From DATKWS01 sp035529435 (lineage in GTDB: Bacteria; Krumholzibacteriota; Krumholzibacteriia; Krumholzibacteriales; Krumholzibacteriaceae), in contig DATKWS010000044.1 in the NCBI GenBank assembly GCA_035529435.1, forward strand, positions 1 through 40,607: DNA of 40,607 nt, given 5' to 3'. The notes beneath the pieces are model-generated. The model was not told the DNA's origin. It ran no database searches and was given only the letters and a program-made list of their open reading frames with translations. Positions within the stretch are counted from its first letter, which is position 1; every line of letters begins with the position of its first letter. Shown here one piece after another: positions 1-9,085 of the stretch. Made by a program: the position numbers and the translations under genes.

Positions 1-697
1 CGTACCGCCATGGATTCGTGTTCAGCTCGCGAACGGTGTTGAAGGTATCGGAGTATACGCCGTCGGTGTCGAGATTGATGCCCCACATGTGCCTGATATC
101 CCGCGGTTCCTGCGTGTTGGTCGGATCGTCGATCGGGTCGCGCCCCGTCCAGCTGAAGGTGATGACGGTGCTGTAGCTCTGCGTGCCGCTGCCGGCGAGC
201 CTGGGCTCGTCTATGAGCACGGTCGGCGCCAGAGTCCACGCGGTGAAGGAACGGAATGCCGGACTCGACCGCTTGCCCCCCTGGTCGACCGCCCGGATGA
301 AGAAGGTGTGCGTCTTGTCATAAATGGTATAGAGCACATTTTTTTTATAGGGTCGGGGTGAACCGTCGGCCGCGACGTTGAACACACTATCGTATGTGGA
401 TGTCCGCGTCCATTTTTCGGCTCCCAATGTATCATCGGGATTGAATCCGGTCGGATTTCCTTCCGCGATGACGAATTCGAAATAACCTATCTCTCCGTCG
501 GGATCCCATCCACCCCAGTAGAAATGGACACGGTATGCGGTCGTGTCACCCTCGACGGGACCGCTCGAGAGCCATACCTCGGGAGCGGTGTTGGAAGTAT
601 GGTTGCCGATGTAGATATCTTCCGCACAACCCGTGAATACGGCTCCCAGTACAACCGTCAATAGAGAGATTGTTACGAGAATCCTTCCATTCACCAT
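1..697 (-). CDS. Lipoprotein of unknown function, C-terminus cut by window edge
   Basis: At least 232 residues are present and the frame runs open through the left edge, so the stop is missing. The start ATG at 697 is preceded by a strong GAGGAGGGG ribosome binding site. The N-terminus (MVNGRILVTISLL...) is a short signal peptide ending in a lipobox, VFTGC, so the mature protein should be lipid-anchored at about Cys24. The remainder is rich in W, D, G and beta-branched residues, with phrases such as YWGGWDPDGEIGYFEF, FFIRAVDQGG and TFSWTGRDPIDDP. These resemble fibronectin type III/Ig-like beta-sandwich repeats of surface proteins. I do not recognise a catalytic domain. It lies 122 bp downstream of the tricorn-like peptidase gene and has its own candidate promoter, so it may be a separate unit. 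Confidence 0.75.
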   Translation of the reverse strand, partial: MVNGRILVTISLLTVVLGAVFTGCAEDIYIGNHTSNTAPEVWLSSGPVEGDTTAYRVHFYWGGWDPDGEIGYFEFVIAEGNPTGFNPDDTLGAEKWTRTSTYDSVFNVAADGSPRPYKKNVLYTIYDKTHTFFIRAVDQGGKRSSPAFRSFTAWTLAPTVLIDEPRLAGSGTQSYSTVITFSWTGRDPIDDPTNTQEPRDIRHMWGINLDTDGVYSDTFNTVRELNTNPWRY

Positions 698-743
698 GAA
701 CCCCTCCTCGATCCATGTCCCTCATCAATTCTCCCCCCTGAAT

Positions 744-773
744 ATAATAACACGAATCGATGACGGGTACCAA
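744..773 (-). promoter_or_regulatory. Candidate sigma70-type promoter of the left-edge lipoprotein
   Basis: On the minus strand TTGGTA (768-773) and TATTAT (744-749) are separated by 18 bp. They lie in the AT-rich part of the gap between the tricorn gene and the lipoprotein gene. Transcription would start about 40 nt before the ATG at 697. This is a consensus match only. Confidence 0.35.
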
Positions 774-819
774 ATTTCTCGTCCTTCCGCTAACGGCTTC
801 GGGCTGCCACTATACCGTA

Positions 820-3800
820 TCAGCTCCTATCCGGGTGTGGCGGCTTCTTCACCTCCCTCACGGGATGTTTCTCAAGCTCCCCGAGGAGGTACTCGACGGC
901 ACGCTCGAGCATCGGCTCGCGCCCCTGCTGTATGAGGGTAGGATCATCGAATACGGGGATATCGGGCGCCACCCCCACCGCCTCGACATCCCATTCGCCC
1001 CGCGCATTGAGAAACGCGAAACCGGGGACCGCGAATCCCCCGCCGTCGACGAACCGCGGTGAATAGCCGTAACCGATCAGCCCCCCCCACGTACGCTCGC
1101 CCATCAGCGGGCCGACTTTCATCTCCTTGAAATAGTACGGGAATGCGTCACCGCCCGACGAGGAGAGACCGTTGATCAGCATTACCTTGGGGCCCTCGTG
1201 CACGGGGAACGGCGAGGGGATGAGTTCGGTGTTGCGAACGGCCCAGTAACTGTAGATCCGGTTCCCGAGAATCTGGACCATCTCGAAGGGAGAATGGCCG
1301 CCGCCGTTGTATCGCTCGTCGATGATCAGCGCCTCCTTCGTCATGAGGGGCTGGAATGCCTTGAAGAATTCCCGGTAACCGTCGTACCACGTGTTGGGGA
1401 CGTGGATATACCCCACGCGCCCACCCGACAGCTCATCCACGATCGCCCGGTTGCGCGAGACCCAATCGAGGTAGCGGAGACTGAGCTCCGATTCGACCGG
1501 TGTGACCGTGACATCCCGGGCGCCGCTCTTCGTCGGTTTGTCGTTCACCGTCAGCACGACCTGCACGCCCGATCTGTTCTCGAGGAACCGGTACGGGCTG
1601 TGCTCCGTCGTCACCTCCACTCCATCGACGGCAATCAGGTACGTGCCCGCCGTGATGTTGATCCCCGGCTCGGTCAGGGGAGAGCGCTCCGCCTCGTGCC
1701 AGTTCCTTCCGGGGAATATCTTCGCGATACGGTAATACCGTTCCCCCGCCTCGAATTCACAGCCGAGAAGGCCGACCGGCACACGATCCACGCGGGGCGC
1801 GTCACCCGGTTGCACGTACGTATGCCCCGCGTTGAGCTCGCCTATCAGCTCTCCCAGGATAAAATCGAGGTCGGTGCGATGCGCCACGTGCGGCAGGAGC
1901 ACGCTGTACCGATCACGCATCGCCTCCCAGTCGACCTTGTGCATCTCCGGATCGTAGAACCAGTCCCGCATGATCCGCCATGCGTCGAAGTATATCTGCC
2001 GCCATTCGCTCCTCGGATCGATCCGCATCTCCATACCGGCGAAATCGAGAGCGCCGGCGCCCTTACTCTGTTCGGGCGCGAGATCCGCGATGCCGTACGT
2101 GTCCCCGCTCCGGTAGATGAACTTCTCCCCATCCGCGGCGATCTGGTAGTTGTTGACATCCTCCATGATCGTTTTGGGCTCGCGCTTCTCGAGGTCGAAT
2201 TTCACCAGCTCACGTTTTTCGTTGATGTAGACCACGCCGCCCTTGACCGCGCTCAGGCCGTGGTACCGGTCGGGATCGATAGGGAGCCCGACGATGCGGC
2301 CGGCGAAACCGTCGGCGTCGATCGATTCGATGGCGGGTGCCTCCTCCTCTTTCCCGTTCTTCGATTCCTCATCACCCTTCTTCTTGCCCTTCTTATCCTC
2401 CCCATCATCTTTCGACGTCTCCTCGTCATTCAGGGGCTTGAGGGGTGACGCGGTATCCTTGAGAAGCGTACCGACGAATACCCGCTGCTCGAACCGCCGA
2501 TCGGGATAGTTGAAATCCCTCCCCGATATAAAGAAGAGGTACTGCCCGTCCCGCGAGAATACCGGTTCCAGATCATTGGTGAAATCCGTCGTGAGCTTCA
2601 TCCGCTTCTTCTCGGCGGTATCGTACACCCAGATCGAGGTCATCCGGTTCTCCGCGTCCTTGGTGTAACAGACCCACCTGCTGTCCGGTGAGAAGGAGTA
2701 ATTGTCAATCGAGGCGTAGAGGCATTGATCGACTTCCGTCGTGCGGCCGCCCTCGACATCGAGCATCCAGAGCCTGTTTTTCTTGTCGCTGTATGCGATT
2801 CTCTTGCTATCGGGCGACCAGACCGGGTGGATGATCCACGAGTCGGAGCCACGGGTGAGTTGTTTCGGCTCGCCGTCCCCTCCTTGAGGGCGGATGTATA
2901 TCTCGTAATGGTCGCCCCCCTCCTCGGAGAGGTACGAGAGGTACTTCCCGTCGGGCGACCATTCCACATCCATCTCGCGAACGCCGTCGGTCTTCGTTAT
3001 GTTGCGCGTCACCCCGTGTTCGGCCGGCAGCGTGAAGAGATCGCCGCGGGCGCTGAACACGGCTCGCGCACCGGACGGGGAGATCGCGAAGCTCTCGATG
3101 TTTTGTTTGACGTTCTTGTAGGCCGGCCGCGCCGATGGCTTGTCGGATCCCAGGGTCACCTCTATCGTGGTGGTCTCCCCCGTGGCGGCGTCATGACAGT
3201 ACAGGTATCCCCCGCATTCGAACACGATGCGGTCCCCCCCCCGGCTCGGCCAGAGTACGTCGTAATCGAAATCGGTTACCTTACCGATATCCCCGGAATC
3301 GATATCGTACCGGTAGAGATTCAGAATCCGCTCGCGGTCCGACGTGAAGTAGATCGCATTCCCGATCCACAACGGAAAATTGTCCGTGCCCTCGAATTCG
3401 GTGATCCGCTTGATCGTGTTTTTGTCCAGATCGTATATCCAGACATCCTGGGCGCGCCCGGCCCGGTAGCGCTTCCAGGTACGGAATTCGCGGGACTTTA
3501 TGTCGTATGCGAGCCTTCGCCCGTCCGGGGAGAATGTCGCGGGACCGCCCTCGGGTATCTGGAGTGGTTCCTCGAGCCCCTCGGACGAGGGGTCGATGAG
3601 GAAATAACGACCCACGCGTTGTCCGTACGGCGTCCGGTTCGCCCGGACGAGAATCTTCGCGCCGTCGGGCGTCCAATCCATGACGATATAGTCGTACCCA
3701 CCGCGCGGCGGCATCGTACCGACATCGGGATAGAAGGTGAGACGCTCCGGCACGCCGCCCTCGTACGGCACCCGGTAGACCTGCCGCGTACCGGCGTATT

Positions 3801-4065
3801 CACCGGAGAAGGCGATCCACTCTCCGTCGGGTGAGATCTTGGGGAAGAGCTCCAACCCTTCCGGGTATGAGGTTATTCTCCGCGCCTGCCCGCCCGTTAC
3901 CGGCACCGTCCATATATCGCCGGCATAGACGAAGGCGACCCGGTCCCCCATGATACTCGGGTAGCGGAGCAGCCTCGCTTCCTCGGCGGCCGAAGCCGGC
4001 GGGGCCGAGAGAATCACCGCGACGAGTACCGCCACGAAGGGTATGTATCGAGGTACGATCTTCAT
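820..4065 (-). CDS. Tricorn-type protease homologue, secreted
   Basis: This is a 1081-residue peptidase of the tricorn/S41 type. A signal peptide (residues 1-26, ...SAPPASA-A) predicts export. Residues about 30-540 contain WD40/PD40-type propeller repeats (repeated FSPDG, WSPDGK, SPDSRW). A very charged Lys/Glu/Asp linker lies at about 548-580. A PDZ-like segment is at about 755-850, followed by the S41 core. Likely catalytic residues, by analogy with Thermoplasma tricorn, are His748 (in NAGHTY), Ser970 (in SSSGGD) and Glu1028 (in DVEAVGVAPD). Tricorn trims oligopeptides released by larger proteases; the bacterial exported forms are less well understood. The start at 4065 follows AAAGGAGGACAG. 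The open frame extends 36 codons further upstream, but that part lacks a ribosome binding site and would bury the signal peptide. Upstream transporters suggest a role in peptide nutrition. Confidence 0.9.
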   Translation of the reverse strand: MKIVPRYIPFVAVLVAVILSAPPASAAEEARLLRYPSIMGDRVAFVYAGDIWTVPVTGGQARRITSYPEGLELFPKISPDGEWIAFSGEYAGTRQVYRVPYEGGVPERLTFYPDVGTMPPRGGYDYIVMDWTPDGAKILVRANRTPYGQRVGRYFLIDPSSEGLEEPLQIPEGGPATFSPDGRRLAYDIKSREFRTWKRYRAGRAQDVWIYDLDKNTIKRITEFEGTDNFPLWIGNAIYFTSDRERILNLYRYDIDSGDIGKVTDFDYDVLWPSRGGDRIVFECGGYLYCHDAATGETTTIEVTLGSDKPSARPAYKNVKQNIESFAISPSGARAVFSARGDLFTLPAEHGVTRNITKTDGVREMDVEWSPDGKYLSYLSEEGGDHYEIYIRPQGGDGEPKQLTRGSDSWIIHPVWSPDSKRIAYSDKKNRLWMLDVEGGRTTEVDQCLYASIDNYSFSPDSRWVCYTKDAENRMTSIWVYDTAEKKRMKLTTDFTNDLEPVFSRDGQYLFFISGRDFNYPDRRFEQRVFVGTLLKDTASPLKPLNDEETSKDDGEDKKGKKKGDEESKNGKEEEAPAIESIDADGFAGRIVGLPIDPDRYHGLSAVKGGVVYINEKRELVKFDLEKREPKTIMEDVNNYQIAADGEKFIYRSGDTYGIADLAPEQSKGAGALDFAGMEMRIDPRSEWRQIYFDAWRIMRDWFYDPEMHKVDWEAMRDRYSVLLPHVAHRTDLDFILGELIGELNAGHTYVQPGDAPRVDRVPVGLLGCEFEAGERYYRIAKIFPGRNWHEAERSPLTEPGINITAGTYLIAVDGVEVTTEHSPYRFLENRSGVQVVLTVNDKPTKSGARDVTVTPVESELSLRYLDWVSRNRAIVDELSGGRVGYIHVPNTWYDGYREFFKAFQPLMTKEALIIDERYNGGGHSPFEMVQILGNRIYSYWAVRNTELIPSPFPVHEGPKVMLINGLSSSGGDAFPYYFKEMKVGPLMGERTWGGLIGYGYSPRFVDGGGFAVPGFAFLNARGEWDVEAVGVAPDIPVFDDPTLIQQGREPMLERAVEYLLGELEKHPVREVKKPPHPDRS

Positions 4066-4295
4066 CTGTCCTCCTTTGATGAATGCCCGCCACTGCTGTG
4101 GCCGACCCGTACTTCCTGCGCACCGGCGCCGTGTCGATGGTCCATCAATCCCCGCCGCACGGACGCACGGCATTTCATGTAGTGCCTCGCGGCGAGACTA
4201 CCAGATCCGACGCCTCCGGTCGAGTACGTAGTGCCGTTCCATCATGATGCCGGCGTACCGCCAAACGGCGCCCCTCGCCCGTTCCGCCCCCGCCG

Positions 4296-6074
4296 TCAGC
4301 CATCACCGCTCGCGGCGCTTGCGCGGATCGTCACGGCGAGCACCATGCCCGCCGCTGCGGCGATGGCGAGCGCGACGACGCCGGATACGGTCATACGCAG
4401 TACGAGCTTGCCGATCCCGATGAGTGCACCGTTGATCAGAACGACACCCGCCACGATGCTCACCGCCGTTCGAATCCACGCTGTGCCCGGTGTCCCGGAC
4501 GGGGCGATGGCGCGCCAGCCGGGCCCCCCGGGCCTGACGCGGCGGTGGAACCGCACGAGGTGATCGCGCCCCACCGGCGGCGTGAGGTACGTGACGAGCA
4601 GCCACACGGGAAGCGAGACGAACACCGTCGCCGCCACGGAGAAGGGAAACTGCAGAACCGCCAGATCGCGGCAGCCGGGATGCCGCGAGAGCACGCCGAA
4701 GACAATGGTACAGACGAGGGCGGTCGCCATGGCGGACACCTCCGACCAGGCATTGACGCGCCACCAGTACCAGCGGGCGATCACAACGGTTCCGAGCCCC
4801 GCCGTGATCGATATCACGAGCTTCCACGCGAGCGAGATGTCATTGACGGCGAACGAGGCGATGGCGCCGGCGACGGCCAGCGCGACGATCGCGAGCCGGG
4901 CGACGATGAGATAGAATCGCTCCGACCTGCCCTTCCAGAGGAATCGCCGTGCAAAGTCATTCACGAGCAGTGACGATCCCCAGTTCAGCTGCGTATCGAC
5001 CGTCGACATGAACGCGGCGAAGAACGATGCGATCACAAGGCCGAAGAATCCGGGCGGAAGCGTCTCGCGCATCATCATGGGGTAATAGGTTTCAGGATCT
5101 TCCACCGCACCGAAGAGGGCCATACCGCAGAGGCCGACGACGATCCACGGCCACGGCCGGAGGCATATATGGGCCACGCTGTACCAGAGGTACCCGAGCG
5201 CCGAGTGGCGTTCGTCCTTGGCCGCGAACATCCGCTGGGCCAGGTACCCTCCCCCGTCGATATTGTAATTGGCCCACCAGACGATGAGCACGAGAACGAG
5301 AAACTCGGTGAATGCATTCGCCTGGAAGATCGTCGCGGTGCCGGGAACGATGCGCAGCGTCTCCGCGACATCGAATCCATGGGCGGCGAGCCCCTCGCGC
5401 ACCCCCGCGATGCCGCCGAGCCGGTGGAGAGCGGCGATCGCCAGGTAGATCGAGCCCGTCATCGCGATGACGAACTGGAGAAAATCGGTCACGACGACCC
5501 CCCAGAGACCGGAGAGGGCCGTGTAACACACCGCCACGACGAAGAGCACCAGGACGGTGAAGACCTCGGCGTCCACGCCGAGCACGGTAACGCCACCCTC
5601 CCATCCCATCACCACGATGACGATCTTTGCCATCGCCTTCATCACCCAGGCGATCACGAGGATATTCTGGAAGAAACCGAACCAGAGGGCCCGGTACCCC
5701 CGGAGAACCGCGGCCGGCCTGCCGTCGTACCGCAGCTCGGCCAGCTCGGCGTCGGTGGTGATACCGGCGCGACGCCACAGGCGCGCGAAGAGAAAGACGG
5801 CGACGATCCCGCCGATGCCCCACTGCCACCAGAGCCAGTTCTTTACTATGCCGCCCCGGGCGACGAGACCGGCCACGACGAGCGGCGTATCGGCGGCGAA
5901 GGTCGTGGCGACCATCGACGTCCCGACGATCCACCACGGGAGCGAGCGGCCCGAGATAAAAAACTCCTCGGTGCTCCGCGAGGCGCGCCGCGAGAGCGCC
6001 AGGCCGACCGAGAGCACGACGAGGATGAATATGCCGACGACGGCGATGTCCAGCGTGGAGAGGTATGCTCTCAT
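4296..6074 (-). CDS. Sodium:solute symporter family (SSS) transporter
   Basis: This 592-residue integral membrane protein has about 13 hydrophobic segments. The N-terminal LSTLDIAVVGIFILVVLSVG, the motif FFISGRSLPWWIVGTSM and the following ATTFAADTPL are typical of the SSS (Na+/solute) family. The substrate cannot be read from sequence. Its start ATG (6074-6072) overlaps the stop of the upstream transporter gene as ATGA, implying translational coupling and joint function. The open frame extends 32 codons further upstream, but that segment is Arg/Gly-rich and overlaps the coding end of the neighbour, so I reject it. The 230-bp gap to the tricorn gene downstream shows no clear terminator. Confidence 0.88.
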   Translation of the reverse strand: MRAYLSTLDIAVVGIFILVVLSVGLALSRRASRSTEEFFISGRSLPWWIVGTSMVATTFAADTPLVVAGLVARGGIVKNWLWWQWGIGGIVAVFLFARLWRRAGITTDAELAELRYDGRPAAVLRGYRALWFGFFQNILVIAWVMKAMAKIVIVVMGWEGGVTVLGVDAEVFTVLVLFVVAVCYTALSGLWGVVVTDFLQFVIAMTGSIYLAIAALHRLGGIAGVREGLAAHGFDVAETLRIVPGTATIFQANAFTEFLVLVLIVWWANYNIDGGGYLAQRMFAAKDERHSALGYLWYSVAHICLRPWPWIVVGLCGMALFGAVEDPETYYPMMMRETLPPGFFGLVIASFFAAFMSTVDTQLNWGSSLLVNDFARRFLWKGRSERFYLIVARLAIVALAVAGAIASFAVNDISLAWKLVISITAGLGTVVIARWYWWRVNAWSEVSAMATALVCTIVFGVLSRHPGCRDLAVLQFPFSVAATVFVSLPVWLLVTYLTPPVGRDHLVRFHRRVRPGGPGWRAIAPSGTPGTAWIRTAVSIVAGVVLINGALIGIGKLVLRMTVSGVVALAIAAAAGMVLAVTIRASAASGDG

Positions 6075-7453
6075 GACGCCCGATCCGGTTCTTCCCGCCC
6101 GCCCACGACCCGGTTGTACACGAAGAGGGCGATGAGGGCCGCGACGCCGACGGCCGAGAAGGTCAACCACATGAATAGCGGCTCACGGCGGCCGGTCTCG
6201 GGAACGTAGCGTGCGAGGAGGTACCCGGACAGCCACCCGCCGACTAAGCTCGCGATGAAGCTGCGCATGTATGCGTACCCGAGGTAGAGCCCGACCTTGC
6301 CCTTCGGGGCGAGCATCGATACGTAATCGAGAAACCGCGGCGCGAAGGTCATCTCACCGATGGCGAAGACGGCGATCGCAAGGCACGCCCCCCACAGGCT
6401 CGGAAGAAACCCGAGAAGCATCATCGCCACCGTCGAGATCCCCATCCCGAGCGCCATCGCGGTTTTCGAGCTCACCCGCCGAACGGCCCACGCGACCGGC
6501 ATCTGGAACAGTATGATCATGCCGGGATTGATGGCGACGATGTACTCCATCGGCGCCCGCTCTGAGATGTGTCTCAGGATGTAGAGCGGCACCGAGAGGT
6601 AGAGTTGCCAGAACATCAGGTCGAATCCGGCGAAGATCAGTATCAGCACCATAAACTTGCCGTCGAGGACGACCTTCAGCATATCGGTGAAGGTCTCCTC
6701 GATCGATCGCACCGGCTCGCCGGAGCGATCCGGCTCCCGGTAGAGGAATGCGACCAGGAGGAGCGCGATGACGGCCATCGCTACGGAGAAGAAACAGATC
6801 ATCTGCATGCCGAGACCCTGCCACTTCAGCATCTCGAAGAACGTCTCGGGGCTCATCGGCGGCGTCTGCTCGGCCGCGCGCTCGATGATATCGGGAGTGA
6901 TCTCGAACGGCGGCACGTTCCGTGCGACCCAGGTCTTGAGCCAGGTGAAATTCGACTGCGAGACCCACGCCCCCATGTTCATGCGCAGCGGCTTGGCGAC
7001 GATCTTGCCGAGGAAGCCGCCGACATTGACGACCATATAGAATATCGAGAAGCCTATCTTGGAAAGACCCTCCGGCGAGCTCTTCTTCACCGTTCCCGAT
7101 ATGACCGGTTTGACGAAGGCGCCGCCGATCGCTATCAAGGCCAGCGCGACGAGAACCGTGCCCTTGGACGGAAACGCGCCGAGTACGCCGTACCCCACGG
7201 CGAGCACGGAGAAGGCGATGAAGAGACCGTTCCGGAAGCCGATCTTGTCGGAGAGCGCCCCCGCCGGTATCGGGAGCAAGTAGAGCGAGGCGATGAAGAA
7301 TCCGACGATCCTGAGCGAACCCTCCGTCGAGAAACCGACACGCCTCGTCAGGTAGATCGAGAGGATGACGTTCATGCCGTAGTAGGCGAGCCGCTCGAAC
7401 AGCTCGATCGTGTTCGCCGCCCAGAATGTCCGTGGAAACTTGCCGATATCCAT
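6071..7453 (-). CDS. MFS transporter, POT/PTR-like (proton-dependent peptide transporter type)
   Basis: The 460-residue protein has about 12 membrane segments. The first helix carries ELFERLAYYGMN, matching the ExxER motif that POT family members use for proton coupling. The loop GALSDKIGFRNGLFIAF matches the MFS loop 2-3 signature. A long hydrophilic segment at residues about 150-210 separates the middle helices. POT proteins import di- and tripeptides with protons. That role would fit the tricorn peptidase two genes downstream, but substrate assignment is inference. The ATG at 7453 has GAAGG 9 nt upstream; a GTG at 7459 is the alternative start. The stop overlaps the SSS start by 4 bp. Confidence 0.82.
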   Translation of the reverse strand: MDIGKFPRTFWAANTIELFERLAYYGMNVILSIYLTRRVGFSTEGSLRIVGFFIASLYLLPIPAGALSDKIGFRNGLFIAFSVLAVGYGVLGAFPSKGTVLVALALIAIGGAFVKPVISGTVKKSSPEGLSKIGFSIFYMVVNVGGFLGKIVAKPLRMNMGAWVSQSNFTWLKTWVARNVPPFEITPDIIERAAEQTPPMSPETFFEMLKWQGLGMQMICFFSVAMAVIALLLVAFLYREPDRSGEPVRSIEETFTDMLKVVLDGKFMVLILIFAGFDLMFWQLYLSVPLYILRHISERAPMEYIVAINPGMIILFQMPVAWAVRRVSSKTAMALGMGISTVAMMLLGFLPSLWGACLAIAVFAIGEMTFAPRFLDYVSMLAPKGKVGLYLGYAYMRSFIASLVGGWLSGYLLARYVPETGRREPLFMWLTFSAVGVAALIALFVYNRVVGGREEPDRAS

Positions 7454-7514
7454 TGCCACCCGCCTTCGTCGAAATGCGCATCCCCGCCGTAAGGCGGCCG
7501 CCCCGCCCCATCTC

Positions 7515-8306
7515 TCAGAACGAGACCGTCACACCGAGGGTCACGGCGAAACCGGTGAGATCGACCGATGCTTCCTCGTACTGTTCCCGGTGCTCCACCT
7601 GCTCGGGGCCGTAGAGGAAGTAATCCTCCGTTTTCTCCTTCGCCAGGAAGACATCGTAGTCTCCCTCGCCGATCACCGTACCGGTGCCTTCGTACCCATC
7701 GAGACTCGCCCAGCGTCCCCTGACGCCGAGATCGATCGACACCTTCGGGAAAATAGCGAATTTCACGCCGCCCCCACCGTGCAGCTCGTACCCCCACGTC
7801 GTCAACTCGGCGTCGAGGCCCTCGGAATCGTCGCCGGCGGTGAGCTTCGTGTCGAAGGTGATCTTCGAGTAGATCGCCGCGAATCCGCCCTGTACATACA
7901 GGTCGATCGCCGCTCCGGGCACGGAAATGTCATAATAGCCGGTTACCGCGAGGGGATAGGCCCTGAGCGTGTGCTCGTAGATGGACTCGACTCCGAAGAT
8001 CATGTAGGAGAATTCACTCTTACCCGAAATGATCCCCGCCCCGACGCCGACCGTGATCATCGGCAGCGGAGAGAACAGCACCTCGCCGTTCACCTCGGGC
8101 ACCCAGTGAATATTGTCGAGCGTACCCGTCACCCCGAGGGCGGGAAGCTCCTTCTCGTTGACATGCGCGACGAAATCATTGAAGTCGGAATACGTCACGT
8201 ACGCGAGTCCGCCATTCAGCCTGAATCCGAAGCCGGCATCCACCGGCGCAGGCACCGCACATGCGGCAACAGCAACGGCGAGCACGATTACAAAGTAGCG
8301 TTGCAT
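7515..8306 (-). CDS. Outer-membrane beta-barrel protein, unidentified
   Basis: This is a 263-residue protein with a signal peptide (MQRYFVIVLAVAVAACA...VDA-G). The mature part alternates hydrophobic and polar residues with many aromatic and Gly positions (GFRLNGGLAYVTYSDF, ITVGVGAGIISG, VSIDLGVRGRWASLDG). It ends in TLGVTVSF with a C-terminal Phe, the classical outer-membrane beta-barrel insertion signal. An ACAAGGAGGAGCG ribosome binding site fixes the start at 8306. It lies 77 bp downstream of ktrA and 61 bp upstream of the POT-like gene. Function is unknown; a small porin or a structural barrel is possible. Confidence 0.75.
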   Translation of the reverse strand: MQRYFVIVLAVAVAACAVPAPVDAGFGFRLNGGLAYVTYSDFNDFVAHVNEKELPALGVTGTLDNIHWVPEVNGEVLFSPLPMITVGVGAGIISGKSEFSYMIFGVESIYEHTLRAYPLAVTGYYDISVPGAAIDLYVQGGFAAIYSKITFDTKLTAGDDSEGLDAELTTWGYELHGGGGVKFAIFPKVSIDLGVRGRWASLDGYEGTGTVIGEGDYDVFLAKEKTEDYFLYGPEQVEHREQYEEASVDLTGFAVTLGVTVSF

Positions 8307-8383
8307 CGCTCCTCCTTGTGTTGAACACGGCAATTACGCTCCGCATCGGCGCGGCCGCCCCGCTCGCGTACGCCGCTTTCCTC

Positions 8384-9049
8384 CTATTCGACCTTCATCT
8401 TCTTGATCTTCGTGATATCGTCGCGCTTCCCGATCACGAGAAGGATATCGCTGTCCTTGATGACGAAATCGGCCGACGGGACCAGTATGAAGTTTTCCGG
8501 GATGAGCTGCTTGATCCCGACGACGTTGATATTGAACCTGGAACGGAGCTGGAGCTCGGCGAGGCTCTTTCCCACGAACGCCTCGATCGGTGCGATCTCC
8601 GCTATGAGGTACTCGCCCGACATCGGAAAGTAATCGAGCATATCGGGCGTGGAGAGGCTCCTCGCTACCTTGATCGCCATATCCTTCTCCGGATGAATGA
8701 CATCGGTCGCCCCGACCCTGGACAGTATCTTGCCGTGATCCTCGTCCGTTGCCTTGACGACGATCCGTTTCACCTCGAGCTCCCGCAGGTACAGCGTGAC
8801 GAGGGTCGCCGCATTCGCGTTCCCCCCCATGCCGACGATGACCGCATCCATCTCCTCGAGGCCCAGCGTGTTGACCAGTTCCTTCTGGGTTACATCCCCG
8901 AGAATCGCCTGCGAACAGTATGGTCTGATCTTCTGGATCCGGTCCTCACTCCGGTCGACCGCGACGACGTCGTTTCCCTCCTCGAACAGGGTCTTCGTGA
9001 GGTAGAAACCGAAATTACCGAGCCCCAGCGTCGCAAACTTCTTTGCCAT
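8384..9049 (-). CDS. ktrA: Potassium uptake regulatory subunit KtrA/TrkA (RCK domain)
   Basis: The 221-residue cytoplasmic protein has an N-terminal RCK_N Rossmann domain (about 1-120) with a dinucleotide-binding loop LGLGNFGFYL and an acidic residue at the end of beta2 (VVAVDRSEDRI). The C-terminal RCK_C/TrkA_C domain spans about 135-220. KtrA rings bind ATP/ADP or NAD(H) and gate the membrane subunit KtrB. The start at 9049 follows GAAAGGATTCACT. The gene begins 36 bp after ktrB stops, so the two are almost surely one transcript. Length and single RCK_N/RCK_C layout fit KtrA rather than the duplicated enterobacterial TrkA. Confidence 0.93.
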   Translation of the reverse strand: MAKKFATLGLGNFGFYLTKTLFEEGNDVVAVDRSEDRIQKIRPYCSQAILGDVTQKELVNTLGLEEMDAVIVGMGGNANAATLVTLYLRELEVKRIVVKATDEDHGKILSRVGATDVIHPEKDMAIKVARSLSTPDMLDYFPMSGEYLIAEIAPIEAFVGKSLAELQLRSRFNINVVGIKQLIPENFILVPSADFVIKDSDILLVIGKRDDITKIKKMKVE

Positions 9050-9085
9050 AGTGAATCCTTTCTCACACCTCCGAATCGGCCCCGA

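Noticed and set aside
1198..2448. A 416-codon plus-strand frame opposite the tricorn gene
   Set aside because: Composition is abnormal, there is no ribosome binding site, and the other strand encodes a full set of conserved peptidase domains.
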